Positions 15,335 to 23,353 of a stretch of DNA of 30,096 nucleotides are shown here, in pieces. Made by a program: the position numbers and the translations under genes. Positions within the stretch are counted from its first letter, which is position 1; every line of letters starts with the position of its first letter. The stretch covers positions 1 to 30,096 of the forward strand of contig USCC01000013.1 in assembly GCA_900553035.1 (NCBI GenBank). The letters are read 5' to 3'. The DNA comes from an uncultured Rhodospirillaceae bacterium (GTDB taxonomy: Bacteria > Pseudomonadota > Alphaproteobacteria > CAAGCB01 > CAG-977). The notes below the pieces were generated by a model that searched no databases, was not told the DNA's origin, and saw only the letters and a list, made by a program, of their open reading frames with translations.

Positions 15335-17626
15335 ATGGCTGAAATTGAACTCGATTCAAAAACGTCCGACAAATTGGCTTCGTTTCTGAAAAAGGGAAAG
15401 GTTCGCGTTTTTGAATGCGGCGAAAACCGCCCCGAATATATTCAGGATCGACCGTTCTTCGGTCTGCTTCCTCAGGGCGAAACGACGTTCATCCAGCCGG
15501 GCCTGGACGGTGAAAACTGCACGATTTCCATTGGCGAACCCTCAGAAGATTACATCCTTGACACGGAAAATCACCGCTTCTTTACACAGATTGAGGAACG
15601 CTTCCGCAATGTCCGTCCCGACATGACTCTGTTCGTCATTGATCCGGACGTCGTCATGGGTCGCTATGCCGCGGATGATGAACCCGACCGCAGCGTCGGC
15701 AAGTCCCTTTACCTGCACATTGTTGAAAAGCTGGTCAACGCCGATGCTTACGGCAAAGCGCCGATCGATGAAGAATACGTCGAACCGGTCATTGACGCGG
15801 CCATCCGAACCAGCAATGCGTTCAGCTCGACGGCCCCGGTGGGCGTCACGCGCGACAATCTGGACGGCGAGCGCAACATCAGCCTTGTCGTCGGTGACAA
15901 TCCCGACACGCTGGTTGACGATATGTTCTACTGGACGCCGGGTGTCCGGGAACGTATGGAAAAAGAAGGCGTTACACGCCGCCAGCTTCAGCAGTTCACG
16001 CTGTACCATGAATTCGGCCATGCGTTGGATCCCGCGCACAAAGGCGGTTTTGCACAGCAGTTTACTCAGAACAATGTCGATTCTCAGCTGGCGCGTCACC
16101 GGACGGAATGCCTGGCCGACGCCCATGCCGTCCTTCAGCTGGCTCGCGATTACGGGCAGACGGACATTTCCCTGCTGATCGGCGACGTCCGGATTGAAAC
16201 GACGAACCGTGTGGTTAAAAAATACATGGAACAGAAACCCGTTTCCGATCTGGAAGCGGCTCTGGACAAGCAGGCGGAAAACAACCTGAAAATCCGTTCG
16301 ACGGATCCGAAGGAGATTGCCCGGCTGAAAAAGCTGGAACGTGACAGCGCCCGCTACAAGGAAATTGAAGAAGCCGGCGCGTCGATGGCTTACTACACGA
16401 CTCCGGTGGTGGATGCCGCCATTAACATTGCTCAGGAAAAACTGGCCGACGGTTCCCTGATGAAAATGAAGGACGTTGAAGTTCTGAATCTGGCCGATGA
16501 AATTTCCAAAAAATACGGCCTGAGCAAAGAGGAAATGACGCGTCTGCGTATTGACATGGTTGATCAGAAACCGAACCCGATTGTTGACCGCATCCGTCAG
16601 CGGGCGGACGAAGCGCTTGATCGTATGCCGGTTTCCCGTGAAAAGCTGGATGAGATGTATGCCCGGCGCGAAGAGAAAATGAATCAGCGCAAAGCGGCGC
16701 AGATTGAGGAAGCGCTGGGTATCATTCCCACCGACGAAGGACCGCAGATGTCCGAAGAGGAAATGATGATGATGATGGTTCGGATGGAAGCCGTCGCCGA
16801 GTGGCGCTCGTCTGTCTATGACCGGATCAGCGAACGCGGGGCGGATAAAGGCGCGTTGATTTCCGTTCTGACGGAAGAAAAGGAAGCCGTGCGCAAAGCT
16901 TCTGTCAAGGATCCCATCGGCGAAGAGAAATTCAGGACACTGAACGAGGAATTCATTGCTCAGGCGCCGGGCGTCCTTGTCCGCGCAAAAGCGAATCAGA
17001 CGGTTTTCAAACAGCTTCAGACCATTCCCTGCAAGAAAGCCGTCCGTTCCGGCAAAGACGCTGTTGTTGATTTCGTCGCCTCCGAACTGTCGGGTATGGA
17101 CCGTATGATTTCCCTGTTGAACGCGGCGGAAAAGCGCGATCCGGCAACGATGACTCTGGACGATCAGCTCCGAGCCCTTCACAAGGATCGGACGGAATTC
17201 ACCAAAGTCCTTTCGGCGGAAAAGATGTCTCAGCAGGCGGCGCAGAATATCCTGTCGGATAAGGAAGCAATAACGCAGGCCACCGCATGTCCCGTGCTGG
17301 GAAAAAGCATCCTGAAAAAATCGGATCAGAAGCACCCGGACTGGATGACGGATTATCAGATGAACTTTTCTTCTCTGACTCCGGGAAAAGCGGCCGAGAT
17401 GGGAGCCGAGGTTGAAGACCGTAAGTTCACACTGATCGCGGACGTTGCCCAGTCGGAGGAAATGACGAGACTGCTCTGCCTCCAGAAGCCGGCTATGATG
17501 CGCAAGGCGATGACGTTTGCCGACGATTACATCAAGCGTGCGACAGCGATGGAAATGGAATGCGGAAAAGCACCGAAAGCCGACTTTAAAAAGCTGGCGT
17601 CTGTCAAACTCTCCGCCGGGCGTTAA
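15335..17626 (+). CDS. Large putative zinc metallopeptidase-like protein (HExxH), family not recognised
   Basis: A 763-residue protein without signal peptide or membrane helices. Residues 225-229 are HEFGH, and 29 residues after the second... ligand His comes ECLADAHA (Glu258, Asp262). An HExxH motif with a downstream ExxAD-type motif is the zinc site layout of gluzincin peptidases, so His225, His229 and Glu258 are the likely ligands and Glu226 the general base. The rest (about 280-760) is highly charged and helical, with coiled-coil-like stretches (e.g. ARREEKMNQRKAAQIEE) and a run of Met near 477-481. Residues 1-200 show no motif I know. AAAGGA precedes the ATG, and a strong terminator follows at once. 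Codon use resembles its neighbours. A peptidase role is inferred; the substrate is unknown. Confidence 0.85.
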   Translation: MAEIELDSKTSDKLASFLKKGKVRVFECGENRPEYIQDRPFFGLLPQGETTFIQPGLDGENCTISIGEPSEDYILDTENHRFFTQIEERFRNVRPDMTLFVIDPDVVMGRYAADDEPDRSVGKSLYLHIVEKLVNADAYGKAPIDEEYVEPVIDAAIRTSNAFSSTAPVGVTRDNLDGERNISLVVGDNPDTLVDDMFYWTPGVRERMEKEGVTRRQLQQFTLYHEFGHALDPAHKGGFAQQFTQNNVDSQLARHRTECLADAHAVLQLARDYGQTDISLLIGDVRIETTNRVVKKYMEQKPVSDLEAALDKQAENNLKIRSTDPKEIARLKKLERDSARYKEIEEAGASMAYYTTPVVDAAINIAQEKLADGSLMKMKDVEVLNLADEISKKYGLSKEEMTRLRIDMVDQKPNPIVDRIRQRADEALDRMPVSREKLDEMYARREEKMNQRKAAQIEEALGIIPTDEGPQMSEEEMMMMMVRMEAVAEWRSSVYDRISERGADKGALISVLTEEKEAVRKASVKDPIGEEKFRTLNEEFIAQAPGVLVRAKANQTVFKQLQTIPCKKAVRSGKDAVVDFVASELSGMDRMISLLNAAEKRDPATMTLDDQLRALHKDRTEFTKVLSAEKMSQQAAQNILSDKEAITQATACPVLGKSILKKSDQKHPDWMTDYQMNFSSLTPGKAAEMGAEVEDRKFTLIADVAQSEEMTRLLCLQKPAMMRKAMTFADDYIKRATAMEMECGKAPKADFKKLASVKLSAGR

Positions 17627-17639
17627 GGGCGGAAACGAA

Positions 17640-17673
17640 AAAAAAGCCGGGAGAATGTTTTCCCGGCTTTTTT
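17640..17673 (+). terminator. Strong rho-independent terminator
   Basis: Arms 17640-17652 and 17661-17673 pair perfectly over 13 positions around an eight-base loop. The GC core is GCCGGGA/TCCCGGC, followed by six T. It lies 14 bases after the TAA of the HExxH gene. Confidence 0.92.
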
Positions 17674-17830
17674 ACGGGTGGAATTACCTGTCTTCCGGCG
17701 GACCGACATTCAATGGGGAAAGCGGAAACTTTTGTTTTGGAAGAGCCTCTTCGCCTGTCCCGAGAGAAGCGCCAGACAGGAAGGAGATCAGGCTTTGAAA
17801 ACTCCGTGGACAAAAGGGGGGGCGATATTT
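17674..17830. other. Non-coding spacer before the repeat array
   Basis: There is no convincing gene. Short frames cross it but lack good starts and continue into the repeats. The stretch 17735-17805 (TTTTGGAAGAGCC, then CAGACAGGAAGG, then TTTGAAAACTCC) vaguely resembles the end of a repeat unit and may be a more decayed copy. Confidence 0.4.
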
Positions 17831-18375
17831 CATGCTTTCAAAAAGGGCGATGGAAGTCTTCAGGGAAGGCTCCGGTTCCTTGCAGGCTTTCTAAAAAGCT
17901 TTGCAAAGCTGGACTGAAAGAAAGGTCGAGTGCGGCAGAGGCACAATTCACTTTTTCAAGAGCTTCCTAACAGGACGCCTTCAAAAACTCATGACCTCAA
18001 AGAGGGCTATGGAGGCCTTCAGGGATAACCCCGTTTCCTTGCAGGCCTTCCAGAAAGCTTTGGAAAGCTATACCGGGGGGAAACGTCGACCGCGACAGAG
18101 GCACGATTCACTTTTTCCAGAGGACGCTTTCAAAAACGCATGCCTTCAAAAGAGCTATGGAAGTCTTCAAGGATGGCTCCGGTTCCTTGCAGGCTTTCTA
18201 AAAAGCTTTGCAAAGCTGGACTGAAAGAAAGGTCGAGTGCAGTAGGGCACGCTTAACTTTTTCCAAAGCATCTTAACAGGAAAGTTTCAAAACCTAATGA
18301 CCTCAAAGAGGGCTATGGAAGTCTTCAAGGATGGCTCCGTTTCTTGGCATATCCTTGAAAGGGCTTTGCAAAACA
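17831..18375. repeat. Degenerate tandem repeat array, units of 149-159 bp
   Basis: Four tandem units start at 17831 (159 bp), 17990 (149 bp), 18139 (157 bp) and 18296 (partial, about 80 bp). Each starts near CATG followed by a CTTCAAA- or CTCAAAG-like stretch. Units 1 and 3 share a perfect 66-base match (17868-17933 and 18175-18240). Units 2 and 4 share the first 23 bases from their ATG. Units 3 and 4 share about 28 bases. This is a mosaic pattern that suggests unequal crossing-over or gene conversion. A perfect 14-base palindrome AGCTTTGCAAAGCT occurs at 17897-17910 and 18204-18217, with one mismatch in unit 2. Read on the plus strand, all units can give a peptide like SKRAMEVFKDGS, so they may be decayed copies of a short coding sequence. 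There are no spacers of CRISPR type. Confidence 0.85.
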
Positions 18376-18719
18376 TGCCATGAATCATGTCTCGCCAGAG
18401 CTATACTCAATGTTTCCTCTAAGCACTGCGGACAGAAGCGGAAGGACGGTTACGCAAGGAGTCCTCCCTTTCGTATATTTTAAAACCCTATACCGTAAGA
18501 AAACCGTGTTCCCGCCGCAATATGCCGGAAGCACGTTTTTCGGTTCCGCACGGAATGAAAACCGGAGATGCCTCGGGCGGGAAGAGGCTACGTTTTTTTC
18601 AAAAGCAGGAACAAATTCTGGGCGCCCGCGACGGTGTCTTTAAGAGAAGGAAAGAAAGGCCGTAGCCCAAACAACCGAAAATTTTTAGGCCTTCATCCGT
18701 AAAATTCCTGCCTCCGCGG
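18376..18719. other. Intergenic region without a supportable gene
   Basis: About 340 bases lie between the repeat array and the minus-strand gene ending at 18720. An 87-codon open frame (18380-18643, plus) has no clear ribosome-binding site and unnatural composition, so I do not call it. Only short AT-rich runs are visible (e.g. around 18590-18600 and 18680-18690). I see no clear terminator for the long minus-strand operon. Confidence 0.5.
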
Positions 18720-19466
18720 TCACTCTCCGGACGAAAGGCAGGCCTGTTTCAAAACAGCCGCCGTATCCTGTGTCAAAGGATGGCCGTTGACATAAGCCTG
18801 GCCGTCCCGGATCTGAATGCGCGCAATCGAGATGCTCCCCAACCACAGCGAAGAGGCCAGAAAAGGAAAGTTCTTTTCCAGATCAACCGCTACCGGCAGA
18901 GTCACCGTTTTCAGGTCGGAAACCGGCAGGTTGTATCCCCCCTCAAGATCTGCCGGGGCAACCGCCTGACCGGCCGTATTTCTCCCGGGGACATAATCCG
19001 CCGAAGCAACCGCCTGGCCTGTCGTACTGACGCCCGGAACATAGTTCGCCGGAACCGCTTTTTCCTGCCTCAGCCACATCGCGCAATCGGCGGAACTGAT
19101 GCGAATGCGGTGATGTGCCGGCTCGGGCAGCACGTCTTCCGGCTCATCGGGGATTTTTTCATCATCCTCCGGATGAAGAGCCTTTTCCTCCGCCTCGACA
19201 GGCGCGGAACGGCGGCGGTGAAGAGCTTCGGACGGTTCGACCGAATCATCGGTTTCTTCCCCGCTTCCGCCGATTTCCACTGCCGTTTGCGCCGCTTTTG
19301 CATATGTGTCGGCCGGCAGAGCAACGACAACGTTTTTCATCGATCCCTGCGGATTGTCCAGATAAAGAGTCGTGGACACAACCGGCGGAAAACGGTTCAG
19401 AAAGACAATGACCGCCGCCAGCGCCAGAGCGGTAAGAGAAAGAAAAAAGAACGTTTTGGGCCGCAT
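18720..19466 (-). CDS. Membrane-anchored or secreted protein with a 16-residue tandem repeat, unknown function
   Basis: A 248-residue protein. The N-terminal hydrophobic helix (about 6-23) has no clear cleavage site, so a signal anchor is likely. An acidic, Pro-rich linker at about 68-118 looks disordered. Two tandem 16-residue repeats follow at 141-156 and 157-172 (YVPGVSTTGQAVASA and YVPGRNTAGQAVAPA), encoded by a 48-base DNA repeat. The C-terminal domain (about 180-245) looks folded. AGGAG precedes the ATG; only nine bases separate it from rnj, so it is the last gene of the nuo-birA-rnj run. I do not recognise a family. Cys128 and Cys243 could form a disulfide if the domain is periplasmic. 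Confidence 0.82.
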   Translation of the reverse strand: MRPKTFFFLSLTALALAAVIVFLNRFPPVVSTTLYLDNPQGSMKNVVVALPADTYAKAAQTAVEIGGSGEETDDSVEPSEALHRRRSAPVEAEEKALHPEDDEKIPDEPEDVLPEPAHHRIRISSADCAMWLRQEKAVPANYVPGVSTTGQAVASADYVPGRNTAGQAVAPADLEGGYNLPVSDLKTVTLPVAVDLEKNFPFLASSLWLGSISIARIQIRDGQAYVNGHPLTQDTAAVLKQACLSSGE

Positions 19467-19475
19467 GAACCACTC

Positions 19476-21152
19476 CTAAATCCGAACCAGATGAGTTTCA
19501 ACCATCGGGCGGCGGCCGTGCGTTTCCATGACGACCTTGCGTACCGAAGACTTGACCGTTTCCGCGACCGTCTTGTCCTGCACCTTCCGCGAGGCACTCA
19601 AGGCATCCACGGCCTTTTTCACGGCGTCGTTCATCTGTGCAAGAGCCGGACTGTCATCTTCAATCAACCCGACGGCCGAGAACTGAACATCGCCGACGAC
19701 CGCGCCGTCCCCGTTCATCACAACCGTCGCAACAACGGTACCTTCGTCAATCATGCGCCGCCGTTTACGCAGGACATTGGCGTTGACGGGAATGATCCGC
19801 TTGCCGTCCATGGCCAGAATCCCCGTCGGCACTTCGCCGATAACCTCGGAAGGTTCGGGGGCCAACCGGAGAACGTCACCGTCCTTGATCAGCTTTGTTT
19901 CCGGAACGCCGCATTCCGAAGCCAGCGCCGCGTGTTCATACAGATGAGCCGCTTCGCCGTGAACCGGAACGGCGATTTTCGGCTTGACGAAACCGTACAT
20001 CCTCTTCATATCCTTGCGTCCCGAATGGCCGGAAACGTGGACAAGAGCATCCTTGTCGGTAATGACTTTGATACCTTTGGAAATGAAACGGTTCTGGATA
20101 TTGGCAATGGCCTGTTCGTTTCCGGGAATGACCCGCGATGAGAAAATGACAACATCGTCCTTGGCCAAACGCACGGTATTCAGCATACCATAAGACAGAT
20201 TCGACAGAGCTGCGCGGGGTTCGCCCTGACACCCCGTGCACAGATATAAGACCTGTTCCGGCGGAAGCCCCATGGCTTCTTCGTCGGTGAGGAAAACGTT
20301 CACGCCGCGGAAATATCCGGCGGCACGCCCGGCGCCTTCGACGCGCCAGAGCGAACGACCCAGAAGACAGACCGTCCGGCCGTTTTTCCCGGCCGCCGCC
20401 GCGATACTTTCAATCCGGCCGACATTGGACGCGAAACAGGTCACAACCAGCCGCCTGTCCGGATATCTGGCAAACAGTTCGGTCAAAGAATCGCGGACAT
20501 CCGTTTCCGAACGGACATCACTTTCAACAAAGACGTTCGTCGAATCGCTCACCATGGCCAGTACATTTTCCGACTTCAGCTCCTTCAGAGCCGCGTAATC
20601 CGCCGGTTTCCCAATAACGGGATCATCATCAAAACGCCAGTCTCCGGTATGAAAAACCGCACCGTACGGCGTCCGGATCAAAAGGCTGGATGGTTCGGGA
20701 ATCGAATGGTTGATGGGGACGAACTCGACCTCAAACGGTTTCAGCTCAATCAGATCGCCTTCCTCGACAATTTCGACCGGGACGCGCCCCAGAAGGCCGC
20801 TTTCGTCCAGCCGCGTTTCCAGCATTTCCGCCGCAAACGGCGTTACATACACCGGACAGCGCAGATACGGCCAGAAATGCCCGACAGCCCCGATATGATC
20901 TTCGTGAGCGTGCGTAATGACCAGCCCTTTCAAACGACGGGAAATTTTTTCGGCAAACGACGGATCGGGCAGAATCATGTCAACTCCCGGCAGGCGGTCT
21001 CCGGCAAAACCAATACCGCAGTCAACCGCCAGCCAGTCGCCGTCACAGGCATAAAGCCCGAAATTCATTCCGATTTCACCAACGCCTCCCAGAGGGACGA
21101 AAAACAGCCCTTTTTCGGGGACGTCAATATAATCGGTTTTCTCGTTTGTCAT
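19476..21152 (-). CDS. rnj: Ribonuclease J
   Basis: A 558-residue metallo-beta-lactamase/beta-CASP nuclease. The zinc motif is HAHEDH (81-86). Other features are GGVGEIGMN at the N-terminus, the FHTGDWRFDDDPV block, SDSTNVF, and the beta-CASP segments FSSRVIPGNE and HVSGHSGRKD. RNase J combines endonuclease and 5'-to-3' exonuclease activity in rRNA maturation and mRNA decay, and in alphaproteobacteria it commonly sits downstream of nuo and birA. The ATG overlaps the birA stop as ATGA, with AAGGA upstream. A pantothenate kinase gene often found between birA and rnj is absent. Confidence 0.96.
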   Translation of the reverse strand: MTNEKTDYIDVPEKGLFFVPLGGVGEIGMNFGLYACDGDWLAVDCGIGFAGDRLPGVDMILPDPSFAEKISRRLKGLVITHAHEDHIGAVGHFWPYLRCPVYVTPFAAEMLETRLDESGLLGRVPVEIVEEGDLIELKPFEVEFVPINHSIPEPSSLLIRTPYGAVFHTGDWRFDDDPVIGKPADYAALKELKSENVLAMVSDSTNVFVESDVRSETDVRDSLTELFARYPDRRLVVTCFASNVGRIESIAAAAGKNGRTVCLLGRSLWRVEGAGRAAGYFRGVNVFLTDEEAMGLPPEQVLYLCTGCQGEPRAALSNLSYGMLNTVRLAKDDVVIFSSRVIPGNEQAIANIQNRFISKGIKVITDKDALVHVSGHSGRKDMKRMYGFVKPKIAVPVHGEAAHLYEHAALASECGVPETKLIKDGDVLRLAPEPSEVIGEVPTGILAMDGKRIIPVNANVLRKRRRMIDEGTVVATVVMNGDGAVVGDVQFSAVGLIEDDSPALAQMNDAVKKAVDALSASRKVQDKTVAETVKSSVRKVVMETHGRRPMVETHLVRI

Positions 21153-21916
21153 TTTGAATTCTTTCCTTCCTGGCCGAAGAAAACGTCTCCGGCCGTGATT
21201 TTAACTTCCTGTCCGTCCTTATTTAACAGCAAGGCGCCGTCTTTATCAAGGCCGGAAAAAATACCGCGGATCTGCCGATCCGCCAGGTTTACCGTCACCG
21301 GGCCGCCGATGCCGTACGCCCGCTCTTTCCATGCCGACAGCACGGGCGCGAAGCCGGCTTCTTCGCGGCGGCGGCAGAAAAACTCGAAACGTTCCGCAAA
21401 CGCCTCCAACACTTGCCCAGCCGAAGCGGAGCATCCTTCTTCGGCCAGAGACGTCACTGGGTACAGCATCCCGTCGCCCGGGAAAGAGGACACATTCACT
21501 CCGACGCCGATGACCAGCGTGTCAATAACTCCGCCCCGCCCATCGGTTTCCAGCAGAATACCCGAAAGCTTTTTTCCGCGCACCAGAAGATCATTCGGCC
21601 ATTTGCAACGAATCTCCAGCTCTGGTTTCAGGCGGAGGACGGCCTGCGCCAGAGCGATCGCCGTCAGAAAGCTGAATTCCCCCAACCGCGCCGTTTCCTT
21701 AATGCGGAAAGCCAGCGAAACGTAAAGATTTCCCGGAGGACTGACCCACGGACGTCCTCTGCGGCCCCGGCCGCCGGTCTGACGGCCGGCCTGCACCGCA
21801 ATCCGCTCTGATCCGATGCCCGCCGCAAGGGTTTTGGCCGTTTCGTTCGTGCTTTCCGTTTCAGGGAAATAAAAATAACGCCACCCTGCCGGCAGAATGA
21901 TCTTTTGCGCCTCCAT
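21149..21916 (-). CDS. birA: Biotin-[acetyl-CoA-carboxylase] ligase, monofunctional
   Basis: A 255-residue ligase. Signature segments are STNETAK near the N-terminus, GRGRRGRPWVSPPGNLYVSL for biotinyl-AMP binding, and KWPNDLLVRGKKLSGILLE. A C-terminal SH3-like domain follows (GPVTVNLADRQIRGIFSGLD). The enzyme attaches biotin to the carrier protein of acetyl-CoA carboxylase. There is no N-terminal helix-turn-helix domain, so it should not act as a repressor. A strong GGAGGAGG site lies before the ATG. It starts three bases after nuoN, the usual alphaproteobacterial arrangement. Confidence 0.95.
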   Translation of the reverse strand: MEAQKIILPAGWRYFYFPETESTNETAKTLAAGIGSERIAVQAGRQTGGRGRRGRPWVSPPGNLYVSLAFRIKETARLGEFSFLTAIALAQAVLRLKPELEIRCKWPNDLLVRGKKLSGILLETDGRGGVIDTLVIGVGVNVSSFPGDGMLYPVTSLAEEGCSASAGQVLEAFAERFEFFCRRREEAGFAPVLSAWKERAYGIGGPVTVNLADRQIRGIFSGLDKDGALLLNKDGQEVKITAGDVFFGQEGKNSK

Positions 21917-21919
21917 GAC

Positions 21920-23344
21920 CTATCCTCCTCCCATGACCGCCGCCGCTTTGACGACGGACCAGAGCGACCCCGCCCGCGCTGTCAGAAGAAGCGAGAACAG
22001 CGCCGCCGCCCAAATGGCCGCGCGCATCATTCCCGACGCGGCCGAAAGCTCTTCCTTCGGCGGCAGAAAATAAATCTGACGGATGATTTTCAGATAAACG
22101 TATGCCAAAACCAGAGCGCCCGTCATTGCGGCAAAAACAGCAGCAAAACGTCCGTCCTGAACGCATTCCTTAAACACAAAGAAACGCCCGTAAAACCCGG
22201 CAAACGGCGGAAGTCCGGCGATTCCCAGAAAAATCAGCGAAAACAGCGCCCCCCGCACCGGCTTGACCCGCGCCTGCCCGGACAGTGTCCGGATTTCCTC
22301 CGACAGGTCGCCGCCGATGCGTAATGACAGCACAATCGCGAAAAGCCCTGCCGTCAGAACCGCATCCGTCGTCAGGAAAAACAGAAAAGCCGATGCATCC
22401 GAAGCCGAAAGCGCCAGAAGGGCAAAGCCGTCCGCCGCAATCACCGTATATGCGCACAGTCGTTTGATATTGGTTTGGACAAGCGCACCGAACCCGCCGA
22501 CAAAAATGGAAAACAGAGCCACACACGACAACACCGGATCCCAGAAAAAATCAAGTCCGGGAAAAGCCTTCAGAATCACCCGAGCCATCACAGCCAGAAG
22601 ACCGATCCGCACCGTCATCCCCATAAAGGCCGTCACCGGCGTCGGCGCGCCTTCATAAACATCGGCTCGCCACGCATGGAACGGCGCCGCACCCAGCCGG
22701 AGAAACAGCCCCGAAACAACGAAAACGACACCCATCAGAAAAGACGGCATGATAAGCGCCTTATCCGCCGCCGCAATCTGCGAAAACGCCACGCTTCCCG
22801 TACAGACGTACAGAACCGAAATGCCGAACATCAGGAAAGCCGAACTCAGCATGGCGACGATGACGTATTTCGCCCCCGCTTCGGTTGAACGCTCGCCCTG
22901 CCGTTTATAGGCGATCATAAAGCACAGCGGCGTCTGTGCGGCTTCAAGTCCCAGGAACATCATCATGAAATCTTCCGCCGATACGGCCAGCATCAGGCCG
23001 AACAGCGAAAAAGAAAGCAGAACGCCATACTCAAAGCGCGAAAATTTTTTGTACTGTAGCCAGCTGACACCGTAGGCCATTGCCGTAATGCCCGTGATTA
23101 AAAGCATTTCCCTGACAAACAGGACATACGGCGCCTCTGTCGGCATCGTGCCGGTCGGAAACGCGGGAAAAACAAACAGGAAAAGCAACGACAGAATCAG
23201 CCCGCTGAAAACCAGACGGTTGGCGTTGATTTTCGCAAAATACGGATGCCGGAAAACGCCGGCCGGCAACGCGGCCAGCGTCAGCACCAGCAGAATCGCT
23301 TCCGGAAGGAAAGCCCGAAGGCCGAATAAGTTCAATCCCGTCAT
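21920..23344 (-). CDS. nuoN: NADH-quinone oxidoreductase subunit N (antiporter-like), with Lys-to-Arg changes
   Basis: A 474-residue polytopic protein with about 14 helices. Family motifs FLGLEAAQTPL, VYEGAPTPVTAF, QTNIKRLCAYTVI and AGLPPFAGFYGRFFVF are clear. It is one of three antiporter-like subunits that form proton half-channels in complex I. Glu134 (E. coli Glu133) is kept. All three key lysines are Arg by eye alignment: Arg216 in LFLRLGAAPFHAW (Lys217), Arg246 after PVTAF (Lys247), and Arg387 in GFYGRF (Lys395). AAGGAGG precedes the ATG. Arg keeps the positive charge but has a far higher pKa than Lys. Confidence 0.95.
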   Translation of the reverse strand: MTGLNLFGLRAFLPEAILLVLTLAALPAGVFRHPYFAKINANRLVFSGLILSLLFLFVFPAFPTGTMPTEAPYVLFVREMLLITGITAMAYGVSWLQYKKFSRFEYGVLLSFSLFGLMLAVSAEDFMMMFLGLEAAQTPLCFMIAYKRQGERSTEAGAKYVIVAMLSSAFLMFGISVLYVCTGSVAFSQIAAADKALIMPSFLMGVVFVVSGLFLRLGAAPFHAWRADVYEGAPTPVTAFMGMTVRIGLLAVMARVILKAFPGLDFFWDPVLSCVALFSIFVGGFGALVQTNIKRLCAYTVIAADGFALLALSASDASAFLFFLTTDAVLTAGLFAIVLSLRIGGDLSEEIRTLSGQARVKPVRGALFSLIFLGIAGLPPFAGFYGRFFVFKECVQDGRFAAVFAAMTGALVLAYVYLKIIRQIYFLPPKEELSAASGMMRAAIWAAALFSLLLTARAGSLWSVVKAAAVMGGG

Positions 23345-23353
23345 GCTTCCTCC

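Noticed and set aside
15542..17335. A 597-codon open frame on the minus strand opposite the HExxH gene
   Set aside because: It is an antisense shadow produced by the codon bias of the plus-strand gene: Phe/Arg/His/Asn-rich, no domain pattern, no ribosome-binding site. The plus-strand frame has a promoter, ribosome-binding site, terminator and HExxH motif.
17901..18224. A 107-codon open frame through the repeat array
   Set aside because: It has no ribosome-binding site, starts in the middle of a unit, and runs through units in shifting frames. It is treated as part of the decayed repeats rather than a gene.
17831..18375. CRISPR array
   Set aside because: The repeats are 149-159 bp, adjoin directly without unique spacers, and are diverged. 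No cas genes are nearby.
18380..18643. An 87-codon plus-strand open frame after the repeats
   Set aside because: No ribosome-binding site and no recognisable or natural-looking protein pattern.
18780..20141. A 453-codon plus-strand open frame opposite rnj and its downstream neighbour
   Set aside because: It crosses two well-supported minus-strand genes, has an Arg/His-rich composition and no motif.
20649..21725. A 358-codon plus-strand open frame opposite rnj and birA
   Set aside because: It is an antisense shadow of two unmistakable conserved genes.
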